Assembly: GCF_014646895.1 (NCBI RefSeq)
Contig: NZ_BMOD01000033.1
Span: 1 to 45,714 of the forward strand
From: Deinococcus roseus
Lineage (GTDB): Bacteria; Deinococcota; Deinococci; Deinococcales; Deinococcaceae
Reading direction: 5' to 3'
DNA length: 45,714 bases
The notes under the pieces are model-generated. The model was not told where the DNA came from. It saw only the letters and a program-made list of their open reading frames with translations, and did not search any database. Below are positions 9,854-17,980 of this stretch, piece by piece. Each line of letters opens with the position of its first letter. Position 1 is the first letter of the stretch. Both the position numbers and the translations under genes were made by a program.

Positions 9854-9891
9854 AATAAAATAGGTTTTCTCGCGAATCATTGCCTAACCTC
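9854..9891 (+). repeat. Probable right terminal repeat of Tn3 copy 1
   Basis: The sequence AATCATTGCCTAACC, preceded by TTTTCTCGCG, recurs after the second transposase copy (22084-22121). In inverse orientation a related sequence occurs at 44850-44887. The position just past the transposase stop and the pyrimidine-rich outer end fit a Tn3 38-bp end. The outer boundary is approximate. No matching left end was found upstream of 6802. Confidence 0.55.
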
Positions 9892-10189
9892 TTTCTGGTC
9901 GCCTGGCGAGTGCAGCCATGTTTGGGAGTTTCCTGGCCTTCATGAACATCCGGGGCCGCAAAAAGCACTTTGAACGCACGGGATGGATTGTGTGGAGTCC
10001 TGCCTGAAGTGAAAACCCCATGAAAAGCCGGTGTTGCACCCCAGATGTCGCTGGACCCTTCGGGGTTGATGCGGGTGGTGCCTCAGCGATCTGCAAGGAA
10101 CGTTTCATGGTTTTCAGAAAATTGGTGGTGTTGTCGCATGCTGCTCAGGCAGCAACAAGGGGTGTTTTGCTCAACCTGCACGGCCAGGG
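9892..10189. other. Noncoding remnant between Tn3 end and MerR gene
   Basis: No supported gene. A short frame at 9918-10007 reads FGSFLAFMNIRGRKKHFERT but has no ribosome-binding site; it may be a fragment of whatever gene the transposon entered. Confidence 0.35.
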
Positions 10190-10220
10190 TTGACTTTGAC
10201 GCGCGTGAATCTTCTACAGT
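10190..10220 (+). promoter_or_regulatory. MerR-type promoter with 19-bp spacer
   Basis: TTGACT and TACAGT are separated by 19 bp, the stretched spacing typical of promoters that MerR-family activators untwist. It lies directly upstream of the MerR gene at 10241, so self-activation on ligand binding is likely (inference). Confidence 0.55.
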
Positions 10221-10240
10221 GACATGCAAGGAGGAAGACG

Positions 10241-11092
10241 GTGTTCAAAGTTGGAGAGTTCTCCCGCATCGCCCAGGTGTCCACAAGGCTCCTCAGGCAC
10301 TACGACCACATCGGATTGTTCACCCCGGAGCATCAGGATCCGCACACCGGATACCGCCATTACACCGCCAGCCAGCTTCCCACCCTGCACCGCATCCTGG
10401 CCCTCAGGGACCTCGGCCTCAGCCTGGACCAGATTGACCGGGTGATGCAACAGCAACTGGACGTGCAGGAGATTCGGGGCATGCTGCTGCTGAAAAAACA
10501 GCAACTGGAGCAGAGCATCCAAGAGGAAATCCAGAAGCTGCAGCGAGTGGAGTCCCGCCTCAGGCAGGTGGAAAAAGAAGGCACCTTTGAGACGGAAAGC
10601 GTGGTGCTGCGCAGTTTCCCAGAACAACGCCTGCTGTCTTACCGACAGGTTTTCCCCACCCGTCCCGATGGTCTACAGGCCATGTGGAAGCTGGCCAACA
10701 GCCTCCCTGCAGGCGGCAAACCCTCACAGGGGGCCTTCACGGTGGTGTTTCACACCATGGACATAGCAGACGAGAACCTGGATGTGGAACTGGGTTTTCT
10801 GCTCCCGGAAGGACAGCAAGGGCTGAGTTTTCCCACCGACCTGAGCTTGCAGGAAAGTACCATCGAAGCCCACGGGACGGTGGCGACACTGTACCGCCAC
10901 GGCTGGCACGACCAGAACCTGGATTGCATGTTCAGCCTTGCCCAGTGGATGGAGGTGCACGGCTACCGTTTTGCAGGCCACCTGCGTGAGGTGTACATCA
11001 AACCTCCCCTGCAGGGCCGTGAAACCGAGAGCGTGGCGGAATTGCAGTGGCCGGTGGAGAAAATCCACCCGCCGATTCTGCCCTTGAATTGA
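10241..11092 (+). CDS. MerR-family regulator with GyrI-like effector domain
   Basis: Transcription factor of 283 aa in the BltR/BmrR style. Residues 1-70 form the winged-helix DNA-binding domain (KVGEFSRIAQVSTRLLRHYD, then GYRHYTASQLPTLHRILALR). About 75-115 form the long dimerisation helix (KKQQLEQSIQEEIQKLQRVE). The rest is a GyrI-like ligand-binding domain of about 160 residues. The GTG start follows AAGGAGGAAG. A 19-bp-spaced promoter precedes it. No efflux pump gene follows; the next gene is an exported hydrolase, so the regulated target is not obvious. Confidence 0.88.
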   Translation: MFKVGEFSRIAQVSTRLLRHYDHIGLFTPEHQDPHTGYRHYTASQLPTLHRILALRDLGLSLDQIDRVMQQQLDVQEIRGMLLLKKQQLEQSIQEEIQKLQRVESRLRQVEKEGTFETESVVLRSFPEQRLLSYRQVFPTRPDGLQAMWKLANSLPAGGKPSQGAFTVVFHTMDIADENLDVELGFLLPEGQQGLSFPTDLSLQESTIEAHGTVATLYRHGWHDQNLDCMFSLAQWMEVHGYRFAGHLREVYIKPPLQGRETESVAELQWPVEKIHPPILPLN

Positions 11093-11111
11093 ACTGAAAC
11101 TTCAACACTTG

Positions 11112-11133
11112 CAGGAAGGCCAGCACCTTCCTG
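11112..11133 (+). terminator. Hairpin after the MerR gene, possible terminator
   Basis: Perfect 8-bp stem CAGGAAGG with CCTTCCTG, six-nt loop, 20 nt past the stop at 11092. It lacks a T-run, so termination is uncertain. Confidence 0.4.
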
Positions 11134-11256
11134 TGGGTGAAACACGCCCCAAAAAGGAGAACACCTGACAGAAAGCCAGCAGCCCTGTGCTTTGGGCTGC
11201 CTTGTTCCCCGTCCATTGTCTTGAAACATTCCCTCTTTGTTCTGAAAGGACTTCCC

Positions 11257-12216
11257 ATGAAAAAAATGCTTGCTTTGACTTTGCTTGTTGCTTCCAGTGC
11301 CCTCGCCCAGACTGCCTCCATCCAGTACACCGACCTTGCCTTCCCAACCCTGCCTTTTGTGTCCCACTGGGTGGAAGTGAACGGGGCAAAGATGCATTAC
11401 CTGGAGGCAGGAGACCCCCGCAAAGACACGGTGGTTTTGCTGCATGGCATTCCCACCTGGTCTTACCAGTGGCGCAAGGTGATTCCGAAACTCGCAGAAA
11501 AGCACCATGTGATCGCCCCGGATTTGATTGGTTTTGGCCGTTCAGACCGTCCCCTCAACCTGGGTTACAGCTTTCTGGATCACGCAGCCTTTCTGGAAGG
11601 GTTCATGAAAAACCTGGATTTGAAGAACGTCACGCTGGTGGTGCACGACCTGGGAAGTGTGGTGGGCTTCCATTACGCCGCCACCCACCAGGACAACGTG
11701 CGGGCCATGGCTTTCATGGAAGCCGCCCTGCCCCCCATGTTCCCTCCAGGACCACAAACCCTTTCTCTGATGGGAGAAGGTGGGAAGATGTTCCAGGCTT
11801 TTCTGGACCCTGTGCAGGGCCACGCTTTGCTGGAAGACCAGAATGTGATGGTGGAAGGCATGATTCCCCAAATGACCCTGCGCAAACTCAGCGAGGCAGA
11901 AATGAATGCCTACCGGGCACCATTTCCCCGTCCAGAAGACCGCAAACCCATCTGGGCCGGGCCACAGCAGTTCGTGAACCCGGAGGCTGTGCAACTCATT
12001 CAGGGGTACATCCAGTGGATGGAAACCAGCGAAATGCCCTTCTTGCAGTTCAGGGTCACGCCGGGTTTCCTCAACCCCGAAGCCACGGCCATCTGGGCGA
12101 AAAGCCACCTGAAGCACCTCACCACCGTGGATCTGGGACCCGGATTGCATTTTGTGCCTGAAGACCACGGCGAGGAGATTGCAGAAGCCCTCAACAGCTG
12201 GCTGAAAAAACTTTAA
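11257..12216 (+). CDS. Exported alpha/beta hydrolase, haloalkane dehalogenase-like
   Basis: A 319-aa protein with a Sec signal peptide (MKKMLALTLLVASSALA, cleavage after ALA at about residue 17). The alpha/beta-hydrolase core has the oxyanion motif HGIPTWSY (63-70), the nucleophile elbow VVHDLGSVVG with Asp131 in place of the usual Ser, and LHFVPEDH with the likely catalytic His at about 298. An Asp nucleophile and this C-terminal motif are the haloalkane dehalogenase pattern (hydrolysis of carbon-halogen bonds). The elbow reads HDLG rather than the common HDWG, so one halide-binding Trp may be missing and the substrate is uncertain. The ATG has AAAGGA upstream. Confidence 0.82.
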   Translation: MKKMLALTLLVASSALAQTASIQYTDLAFPTLPFVSHWVEVNGAKMHYLEAGDPRKDTVVLLHGIPTWSYQWRKVIPKLAEKHHVIAPDLIGFGRSDRPLNLGYSFLDHAAFLEGFMKNLDLKNVTLVVHDLGSVVGFHYAATHQDNVRAMAFMEAALPPMFPPGPQTLSLMGEGGKMFQAFLDPVQGHALLEDQNVMVEGMIPQMTLRKLSEAEMNAYRAPFPRPEDRKPIWAGPQQFVNPEAVQLIQGYIQWMETSEMPFLQFRVTPGFLNPEATAIWAKSHLKHLTTVDLGPGLHFVPEDHGEEIAEALNSWLKKL

Positions 12217-12249
12217 AAGTTGAATCAAGACAGCATCCTGACTGAAGTT

Positions 12250-12618
12250 TCAGGGCGGGCTGGTTGTGCTGCGCAGGTGGTGTTTGAGCATCACCTGCTT
12301 GAGTTTGTTTTGTTGATACAGGGGAATCAGGCACACCCACCCTGCGTCACTGGTGTGGGCCTTCTGCACGATGCAGAGCAGGTAATTCAGACGGCTTGCG
12401 GCCTGGAACAGCAGAGACTCGATCAGATCTGTTTCCCCCAGGGTGGCACCTTGAGAATCCCCCAGCAGGTTCTCCAGGGTGTGCTGAAGTTCATCGGCCC
12501 GGTACAGGGTGCTGCGTGGGCCGAATTCAAAAGACAGATGGGCGAGCATCAACAACTCCTGGGCGGCGTTTGGCAACACGTCATAAAAGTGATGGATCTG
12601 CAGTGTCTGGTCGGTCAT
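12250..12618 (-). CDS. Hypothetical protein, 122 aa (GWVCL family)
   Basis: Not recognised. A helical N-terminal two-thirds (LPNAAQELLMLAHLSFEF, then DELQHTLENLLG) is followed by a block, CIVQKAHTSDAGWVCLIPL, shared with the protein at 3269-3661. The ribosome-binding site is weak. It converges with the hydrolase gene, with only about 30 bp between their stops. Confidence 0.55.
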   Translation of the reverse strand: MTDQTLQIHHFYDVLPNAAQELLMLAHLSFEFGPRSTLYRADELQHTLENLLGDSQGATLGETDLIESLLFQAASRLNYLLCIVQKAHTSDAGWVCLIPLYQQNKLKQVMLKHHLRSTTSPP

Positions 12619-12848
12619 GACGTTCTCAAATCAACCACTTTACCCCTGGAAGCTTAGGTTTTCCTTAGAGTCATCTGTCAAATTGTTCGTCTTGGTCAAC
12701 TCTTTTCATCCCAGAAGGTTTCCGGTCAAGAAAACAGAGTGATTTCGAGGTCATTTCCCTCGATGGAGATTTTTCCCCCGTTCAAGTGAACTTGCTTTCC
12801 AGACTGCTGGAAGCCCGTCCGTCCAGAGCGAACCCACCTTCCTGCCCT
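12619..12848. other. Noncoding gap
   Basis: No gene is supported. It holds the upstream region of the GWVCL-family gene and the sequence beyond the response-regulator stop. One frame (SDFEVISLDGDFSPVQVNLL) has protein-like character but no start. Confidence 0.3.
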
Positions 12849-13235
12849 TCAATCCTCAGGTTTGGGTGCAAGCAGGGTTTCCACCTTCTCCAGCAAACGG
12901 GTGATGTCAAAGGGTTTTGGAATGAAATCTGAGGCCCCACCGGCCAGCAAGTCAAACATCACCTGGGCTTCTTCCACAGCGGAGACAATCACCACTTTGG
13001 CTGTACCACACTTCTCCTTGAGGATGGGCAGCAGTTTCTGGCCCCCCCCACCCGGGAAGTTCACGTCGAGCAACACCAACTCAAAGTCACAGTGTTGCTC
13101 GATGACCTGCAAAGCGGCCTCAAAGTCACTGGCTTCCAGCACCTGAAAGTGGTTGAGTTTGAGGAAGCGCACCAACATGCGGCGCACGGTGGTGTCGTCT
13201 TCCACCACCAGCACCCTGGGTTCTTCGGTTGTCAT
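12849..13235 (-). CDS. Stand-alone response regulator (CheY-like receiver)
   Basis: A 128-aa single receiver domain with no output domain. The acidic pocket is VLVVEDD near residue 10, the phospho-acceptor Asp is in LVLLDVNFPG (about residue 54), the Ser/Thr position is in VVIVSAVEE, and the Lys is in FIPKPFD. No histidine kinase lies nearby, so it probably serves a distant kinase or a phosphorelay. The start is the ATG of MTTEEPRV; an upstream GTG would add 18 residues. Upstream GGGGGTG is close to the ATG. A decayed OmpR-type regulator is encoded divergently about 430 bp away. Confidence 0.85.
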   Translation of the reverse strand: MTTEEPRVLVVEDDTTVRRMLVRFLKLNHFQVLEASDFEAALQVIEQHCDFELVLLDVNFPGGGGQKLLPILKEKCGTAKVVIVSAVEEAQVMFDLLAGGASDFIPKPFDITRLLEKVETLLAPKPED

Positions 13236-13376
13236 GGCACCCCCTGGACTCCACAGATGCAAGTCTGGCTTTGACTCTATCGGAGGCACCTGAAATGAAA
13301 CCCAGGGTCAGCCAGCAACAAGCCGTTTCCGTTCAGGGTTGCACCCCGAATCCCCTCCGAGGGGTGCACTGTCCTC

Positions 13377-13592
13377 ATGCCTTCCATACAGATCAAAGAC
13401 ATGCACCTGTTGGTCTACCACGTGCTCTCCAGATTGGGATTCACACATCCCGGCAAGTCTGGAAGCAGTTGCTGGACGGGAAAGGATTTCATGACCCACG
13501 CCCGACTGCAATTTGAGATGGCCGCCAGGGTTGCAGGACAGCATGAACGTTTTTTGCCCTCCTCTGCACCCATCCCGCCACTGGCCTGCTGA
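13377..13592 (+). pseudogene. Truncated, frameshifted paralogue of the 15242 gene
   Basis: The first 27 codons (MPSIQIKDMHLLVYHVLSRL and on) match the start of the protein at 15242 almost residue for residue. A shift within GKSGSSCWTGKDFM then scrambles part. KDFMTHARLQFEMA matches again, and the remainder is unrelated and stops early. The leader before the ATG (gcactgtcctc) is also shared with the intact copy. It is a degenerate duplicate. Confidence 0.75.
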
Positions 13593-13661
13593 AAAATGCA
13601 CCCACGAATCCAGTTTCATGCAGCCTACCGTTCCCCCAACAAAGTCTGTCAGAATGAACCC

Positions 13662-14326
13662 ATGCCAGAGAACAGAGGTCCCAGGGTGCTGCTCGTGGAA
13701 GACAGTGCCGTACAGCAACAGGTGATGTCCATCTACCTGCGCAGTCACGGGTACACCTTGCAGATCGCAGGAAGCTTGCTGGAAGCCCAGCAGAAGTTGA
13801 ATGCTGTGGACATTTTGGTGCTTGACCTCATCCTCCCGGACGGCAGTGGGTTGAACTCCTCAAGCATGTCCGCCGTCAGGCACTCCCCCTGAAAGTCCTG
13901 ATCCTCAGCCAGCTGGGTGAAGTTCAGGAACGGGTGCGGGGACTGACCGGCGGAGCGGACGATTACCTCCCCAAGCCCTTTGACCTCACCGAACTTGATG
14001 CCCGACTGCAAGCCCTGTGGCGGCGCAGGGACCCGGTGACCCTGCAGAAAGTGGGTTCCTGGACCATTCATGTGGACACTTACCAGGTGGATCTGGCAGA
14101 CAGGAGCGTGCAGCTCAACCGCCAAGAACTGCAACTCCTGCTCAAACTCGCGGAAACACCTGGACAGCCTGTGCACAGGGATGACTTGCACAGGGAGGTG
14201 TGGGGGCAAGATGAAGTCGGGGTGAGGATTGTGGATGTGCGCATTTACGGACTCAGGCAAAAGCTGGGTGAGCACACCATCGAGGCCATCCGGGGCCTCG
14301 GATACCGCCTCAACCTGCAGGGTTGA
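13662..14326 (+). pseudogene. OmpR-type response regulator, frameshifted
   Basis: A receiver domain (VLLVEDSAVQQQVM, phospho-Asp in VLDLILPDGSG) and a winged-helix output domain (QLNRQELQLLLKLAE, then VDVRIYGLRQKLG and IRGLGYRLNL) are both well kept but lie in different frames. Adding one G at about 13853 restores GLELLKHVRRQALPLKVLIL and a normal protein of about 222 aa. As written, the first frame stops at 13892 and the second opens around 13934. The clean preservation on both sides suggests a recent mutation or a sequencing error. No partner kinase is present. Confidence 0.8.
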
Positions 14327-14590
14327 ACCTGAGGCAGCAGAGGAAACACCAAGAATCAATTGTGTCCATCCAGAAAAGCTTTCAGGCAAAACCCCCTGTT
14401 TTGGCCTTCAGCGTCCGTCGGGTGTGCAACCTTCCGTGCTGTCCAGAGAGGTGTAAAATGCAAACAGGTGTCTCACCCTTCCCTGAATGGACATGACCGG
14501 TGTGCTTTCACGACGCTCAGGCATGTTTCATTCCCCTGGTTCCCTTCAAGGCCATTGAACTCTTGGTGTCAGGAAAGCTCAGGTCAGCCC

Positions 14591-14887
14591 ATGCCCAATT
14601 CACCCGCCTCCAGGCACGGTGCCCCCCTGTCCATAGGGCAGCATTTGACCCTGGAACTCCAAAGCAGACAAGAATCCCTTCAGGACTTCTCCCGACGGCT
14701 GGATTGCCCGCAAGAGCGGCTGGAGCAGGTTCTGCAAGGCCAACAGCCACTCACCGTCGAACTGGCCTTGAGGATCGAAAAGTGCTGGGGGATCAACATG
14801 AAACTGCTGCTCGACTTGCAACAGGAACACCAGCAGTGGCGGGCACACCAGATGGACGCTGGCAGTGACCTGACCGGAGGGCCATGA
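14591..14887 (+). CDS. HigA-like HTH protein, probable antitoxin
   Basis: A 98-aa protein with an XRE-type helix-turn-helix of the HigA/VapI kind (ESLQDFSRRLDCPQERLEQV, then LTVELALRIEKCWGINMKLL and a C-terminal helix LDLQQEHQQWRA). Such proteins repress their own operon and neutralise a RelE-fold toxin encoded upstream. No toxin gene is seen immediately upstream; the preceding 260 bp holds only unsupported frames. It may be an orphan or have lost its toxin. Confidence 0.65.
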   Translation: MPNSPASRHGAPLSIGQHLTLELQSRQESLQDFSRRLDCPQERLEQVLQGQQPLTVELALRIEKCWGINMKLLLDLQQEHQQWRAHQMDAGSDLTGGP

Positions 14888-15028
14888 GGGGTCAGGGCCG
14901 CAGCATTGATCCTGCCAGGCGGGCCTTTCTGGAACAGCGGCCTGCATTGAGACCAGCCTGCCTGCTGAGGGGTTCCCCCAACCCCTGGAGCACCTGCACT
15001 CGCCCTTGACCAGGACCAACAACAGGGC

Positions 15029-15166
15029 ATGGAACGATTTGAAGCCCAGGTCGAAAAACAGCTGGGGAAACTCCTGCATCAGAAACGCATCAACTTGCGC
15101 ACCCTGCTGATGGTCCGGCTCAGAAGCTTTCTGGAAGAAACCGTCCAGGTTGAGGGGTCAATCTGA
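15029..15166 (+). CDS. Small helical protein, 45 aa
   Basis: An ATG at 15029 opens a strongly helical, basic peptide (MERFEAQVEKQLGKLLHQKR, then NLRTLLMVRLRSFLEE). The frame is open upstream to 14969 without another ATG. The ribosome-binding site is weak. The composition argues for a real or recently real protein, possibly the C-terminal end of a larger decayed gene. Confidence 0.35.
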   Translation: MERFEAQVEKQLGKLLHQKRINLRTLLMVRLRSFLEETVQVEGSI

Positions 15167-15241
15167 GCCTGCCCTGCTTTGCACGTTCAGGTTGCACCCT
15201 GGGTCGCAATGGCTGGAGGCTTAGAAGGGTACACTGTCCTC

Positions 15242-15751
15242 ATGCCCTCCATCCAGGTCAAAGACGGGCACCTGTCGGTCTACCAGGTGCTCACCGAACT
15301 GGGTTTCCTGCAGCCTGGGAAGGTGTGGAAGCAGTTGCTGGACAGGAAGGGCAAGGACTTCATGGTCCACACCCGCCTGCAATTTGAGATGGCTGATGGC
15401 CGCAAAAGCCGCCTCGTTCCTGCGATCCGTGAGGACGACCTGGGGGAACTGCTGGATGGGGTCCGTCAGATGAGCGGGCAGGGACAAACCGGGTGGTTTT
15501 ACCTGCCTGTCGAACGACAGGTGCTGGACACCCTCACAGCTGCCTTTCAGGACTTGCAACCAAAGAACCCTTGTGAACTCGATGGGGTGAGGGTGGATGT
15601 ATTCTTTCAGGCCTGCAAGGTGGCGGTGGTGTTTTTTTCAAGCACAACCCTGGATGCCGTGCGGATCGTGCAGATGAACGCAGGAGGGATGCGGGAGGTG
15701 CAGGTGAACGTGTACCACACGAAGTTTCGACTGGGTCATCTGGTGTGTTAA
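15242..15751 (+). CDS. Hypothetical protein, 169 aa
   Basis: Function not recognised. The N-terminal part (VKDGHLSVYQVLTELGF, PGKVWKQLLDRKGKDF) has a faint look of phage antirepressor BRO/KilA-type domains. The middle holds a DNA- or ligand-binding-like helix (EDDLGELLDGVRQM), and the C-terminus is strand-rich (CKVAVVFFSSTTLDAVRIVQ). It is probably leaderless: TACACT stands six nt before the ATG. A broken paralogue sits 1.9 kb upstream (13377). Confidence 0.65.
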   Translation: MPSIQVKDGHLSVYQVLTELGFLQPGKVWKQLLDRKGKDFMVHTRLQFEMADGRKSRLVPAIREDDLGELLDGVRQMSGQGQTGWFYLPVERQVLDTLTAAFQDLQPKNPCELDGVRVDVFFQACKVAVVFFSSTTLDAVRIVQMNAGGMREVQVNVYHTKFRLGHLVC

Positions 15752-16203
15752 ATGCGCTGTCTCCTGGGAGAGGACGCTTGAACTTGGGTTTGCGGTGCTG
15801 AAAGGAGCCTTCTGGAAGTTGGAATTTTGAGCTCTCCCTTTTGAAACGCCTTTTGACTGGAACGTGGCCGGGGAATTCCAGGGAACATGAGGTGATCTTT
15901 TGACTGCAGGTCCACCTGGAGCGTTTCAGTGGATTTCTAAAGTGACGGTTCTGACGTGACCGGGCAGCTACAACAAGAACTGGATCCGGCATGCGTTTAA
16001 GTAACTGAAGCTTGTGGTCAGGAACAGCTGCTTTGGCGATCTCCTTTGGACATTTGTATGGCAGGGAGCATGCCATTTATGGAGATGGTTTATGCTTTCC
16101 AGTGATCATAAATTAAAACAGTGCAGTGGTCGCTTTTCCTCAAAGCATAAAGACAACATCCAAAATTCTCACCCCACTTTTTTCAGGCTCAACGGTTTTT
16201 GTT
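15752..16203. other. Noncoding stretch between convergent genes
   Basis: Nothing coding is supported in about 450 bp. The sequence becomes AT-richer from 16060 (cataaattaaaacag), unlike its neighbours. No strong terminator hairpin was recognised. Confidence 0.4.
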
Positions 16204-17136
16204 TCAGGTGCCCTCCAGCAGGCTTTGCCAGGGAGGACCCTGCAAGAAAGCCCTCTTCAGGAAGTTCACCAGCACCTGCACCTTCAGGGGCAAGTAACTT
16301 CGGGTCGGGTACACCAGCCACACCGCTGGATCCGCAAAATCAGCCGCAGAAACCTGATGCTCTGGAAACACATCCACCAGTTCCCCAGAGGCCAGTTCCC
16401 TCCCCACAATCCACCGGGCCTGCAGGATGATCCCCAGGTGGGAAAGGGCCAGGCTTTTCAGGGCCAGCGCATTGGAGGTGCGCACGGGTCCTTTCACCTG
16501 CACCGTTTCGGTTTGCCCATTTTGATCCTGAAAATGCCAGTTTCCTCCAAATCCAGGCATGTGCAGGGTCAGGCAGGGGTGGTGAAGCAAGTCTCCTGGA
16601 CGGGCAGGTTTGCCGTGCTGCTGCAGGTACTGCGGGGTGGCACACACCCGGCTGTCCATTTTGGCAAGTTGCTCTGCACTGTCGCTTCCTTCATCCAGCG
16701 GTCCAAGGCGCAAAGCCAGGTCAATGCGTTCTTCCAGAAGGTCCAGTGGCCGGTCACCCATGATGAGTTCCAGTTCCAGCTCCGGATGCAGCCGCAAGAA
16801 GTGCGGAATCAGGGGAACGATGTTGAGCTGCCCAAAACTCACCGGAACCTGCACACGCAGCGTGCCCCGGGGTCGGTCCTGCACGTCGCTGGCCTGCAGC
16901 CTGGCCCGCTGCAGTTCCTCAATGAGGGGCTCAATGCGGGAAAAATACACCAGGCCCGCCTCGGTGGGGGTGAGGCGGCGGGTTGAGCGGTGGAAGAGTT
17001 TGAGGTTCAGTTCCCGTTCCAGGCTGGCAATGGCCCGTGAAACCGAGGTGGGATCCAGGTTGCGGCTGCGGGCCACCGCAGAGAAATTGTGCTGTCGCAT
17101 CACATCCACATAGAGTTCCAGAAGTCCGGTGTCCAT
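16204..17136 (-). CDS. LysR-family transcriptional regulator
   Basis: A 310-aa regulator. Residues 1-62 form the winged-helix domain (LYVDVMRQHNFSAVARSRNL, AIASLERELNLKLFHRSTRR). About 90-295 form the periplasmic-binding-like effector domain (GTLRVQVPVSFGQLNIVPLI). It is divergent from the SDR/HIBADH operon, the usual arrangement when a LysR protein controls its neighbour. The transcript is probably leaderless: on the minus strand TAAAAT stands six nt before the ATG. A dyad overlapping this -10 box suggests autoregulation. Confidence 0.9.
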   Translation of the reverse strand: MDTGLLELYVDVMRQHNFSAVARSRNLDPTSVSRAIASLERELNLKLFHRSTRRLTPTEAGLVYFSRIEPLIEELQRARLQASDVQDRPRGTLRVQVPVSFGQLNIVPLIPHFLRLHPELELELIMGDRPLDLLEERIDLALRLGPLDEGSDSAEQLAKMDSRVCATPQYLQQHGKPARPGDLLHHPCLTLHMPGFGGNWHFQDQNGQTETVQVKGPVRTSNALALKSLALSHLGIILQARWIVGRELASGELVDVFPEHQVSAADFADPAVWLVYPTRSYLPLKVQVLVNFLKRAFLQGPPWQSLLEGT

Positions 17137-17137
17137 T

Positions 17138-17154
17138 TGTGCATTTTACGCACA
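17138..17154. promoter_or_regulatory. Dyad overlapping the LysR promoter
   Basis: TGTGC, seven bases, GCACA: a perfect interrupted dyad of the T-N11-A kind bound by LysR proteins. It starts one base upstream of the LysR ATG and covers its -10 box (TAAAAT on the minus strand). It faces the SDR operon about 100 bp away. Confidence 0.55.
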
Positions 17155-17254
17155 GGTGATGTGTCTGTCATGGTCTTTATTGTAAAAACACCCAGGAGTA
17201 TGCTGTGGGTCAGGCAGCAGAGACAGAAAAAAGCTGTGCTGCAAAGGAGAAACC

Positions 17255-17980
17255 ATGAAAATTCAGAATTCGGTGGCCCTGGTGACAGGGGCCAACCGGG
17301 GCATTGGCCGTGCCCTGGTGCAAGAACTGCTGGCCAGTGGTGCAAAACGCGTTTATGCCACCGCCCGGGACATCCGCACCCTCAAAGACCTGCTGGAGAC
17401 AGACGGAGACCGGGTGAAAGCGGTGCAACTCGACATCACCGACCGGCATCAGGTGGCCCAGGTTGCCTGTAACCTCAGGGATGTGAACCTGCTGATCAAC
17501 AATGCCGGGGTGCTCTCTGGTGTGGGGGTTTTAAATGGCCCTGTGGAGCACATGGTGCAGGAGATGGACACCAACCACCTCGGTACCCTGAACATGGTGC
17601 GCCACTTTGCAGGGGTGATCGAAGAAAACGGCGGTGGAGCGGTGGTGAACCTGCTCACCATCATTGCCCTGGCCAGCATGCCCGGTTTCGGGGCCTACAG
17701 TGCCTCCAAAGCAGCAGCCTGGTCCATGACCCAGTCCATCCGGGCCGAACTGAAAGCCAGAAACATTGAAGTGTACGGGGTGTTCCCCGGTGCAGTGGAC
17801 ACCGACATGATCAAAGACGTCCAGATGCCAAAGACTTCTCCTGATGAGGTGGCAAAAGCCATTCTGGCCGGGGTGGAAGCCGGGACCGAGGACATCTTTC
17901 CTGACCCGATGTCACAGCAGCTGTACGAACAGTGGAGAAGGGACCACAAGGCCGTGGAGCGCCTGCTGGGGGCCATGTGA
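17255..17980 (+). CDS. Short-chain dehydrogenase/reductase (SDR)
   Basis: An NAD(P)-dependent oxidoreductase of 241 aa with a Rossmann fold: TGANRGIG (11-18), LDITD, NNAG, and the catalytic YSASK. The position that is usually the catalytic Ser, 13 residues before the Tyr, appears to be Thr (in VVNLLTIIAL), so activity or substrate may differ from classic SDRs. AAAGGAG precedes the ATG. The stop overlaps the next start by four bases (GTGA), so the two are co-translated. The substrate is unknown. Confidence 0.88.
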   Translation: MKIQNSVALVTGANRGIGRALVQELLASGAKRVYATARDIRTLKDLLETDGDRVKAVQLDITDRHQVAQVACNLRDVNLLINNAGVLSGVGVLNGPVEHMVQEMDTNHLGTLNMVRHFAGVIEENGGGAVVNLLTIIALASMPGFGAYSASKAAAWSMTQSIRAELKARNIEVYGVFPGAVDTDMIKDVQMPKTSPDEVAKAILAGVEAGTEDIFPDPMSQQLYEQWRRDHKAVERLLGAM

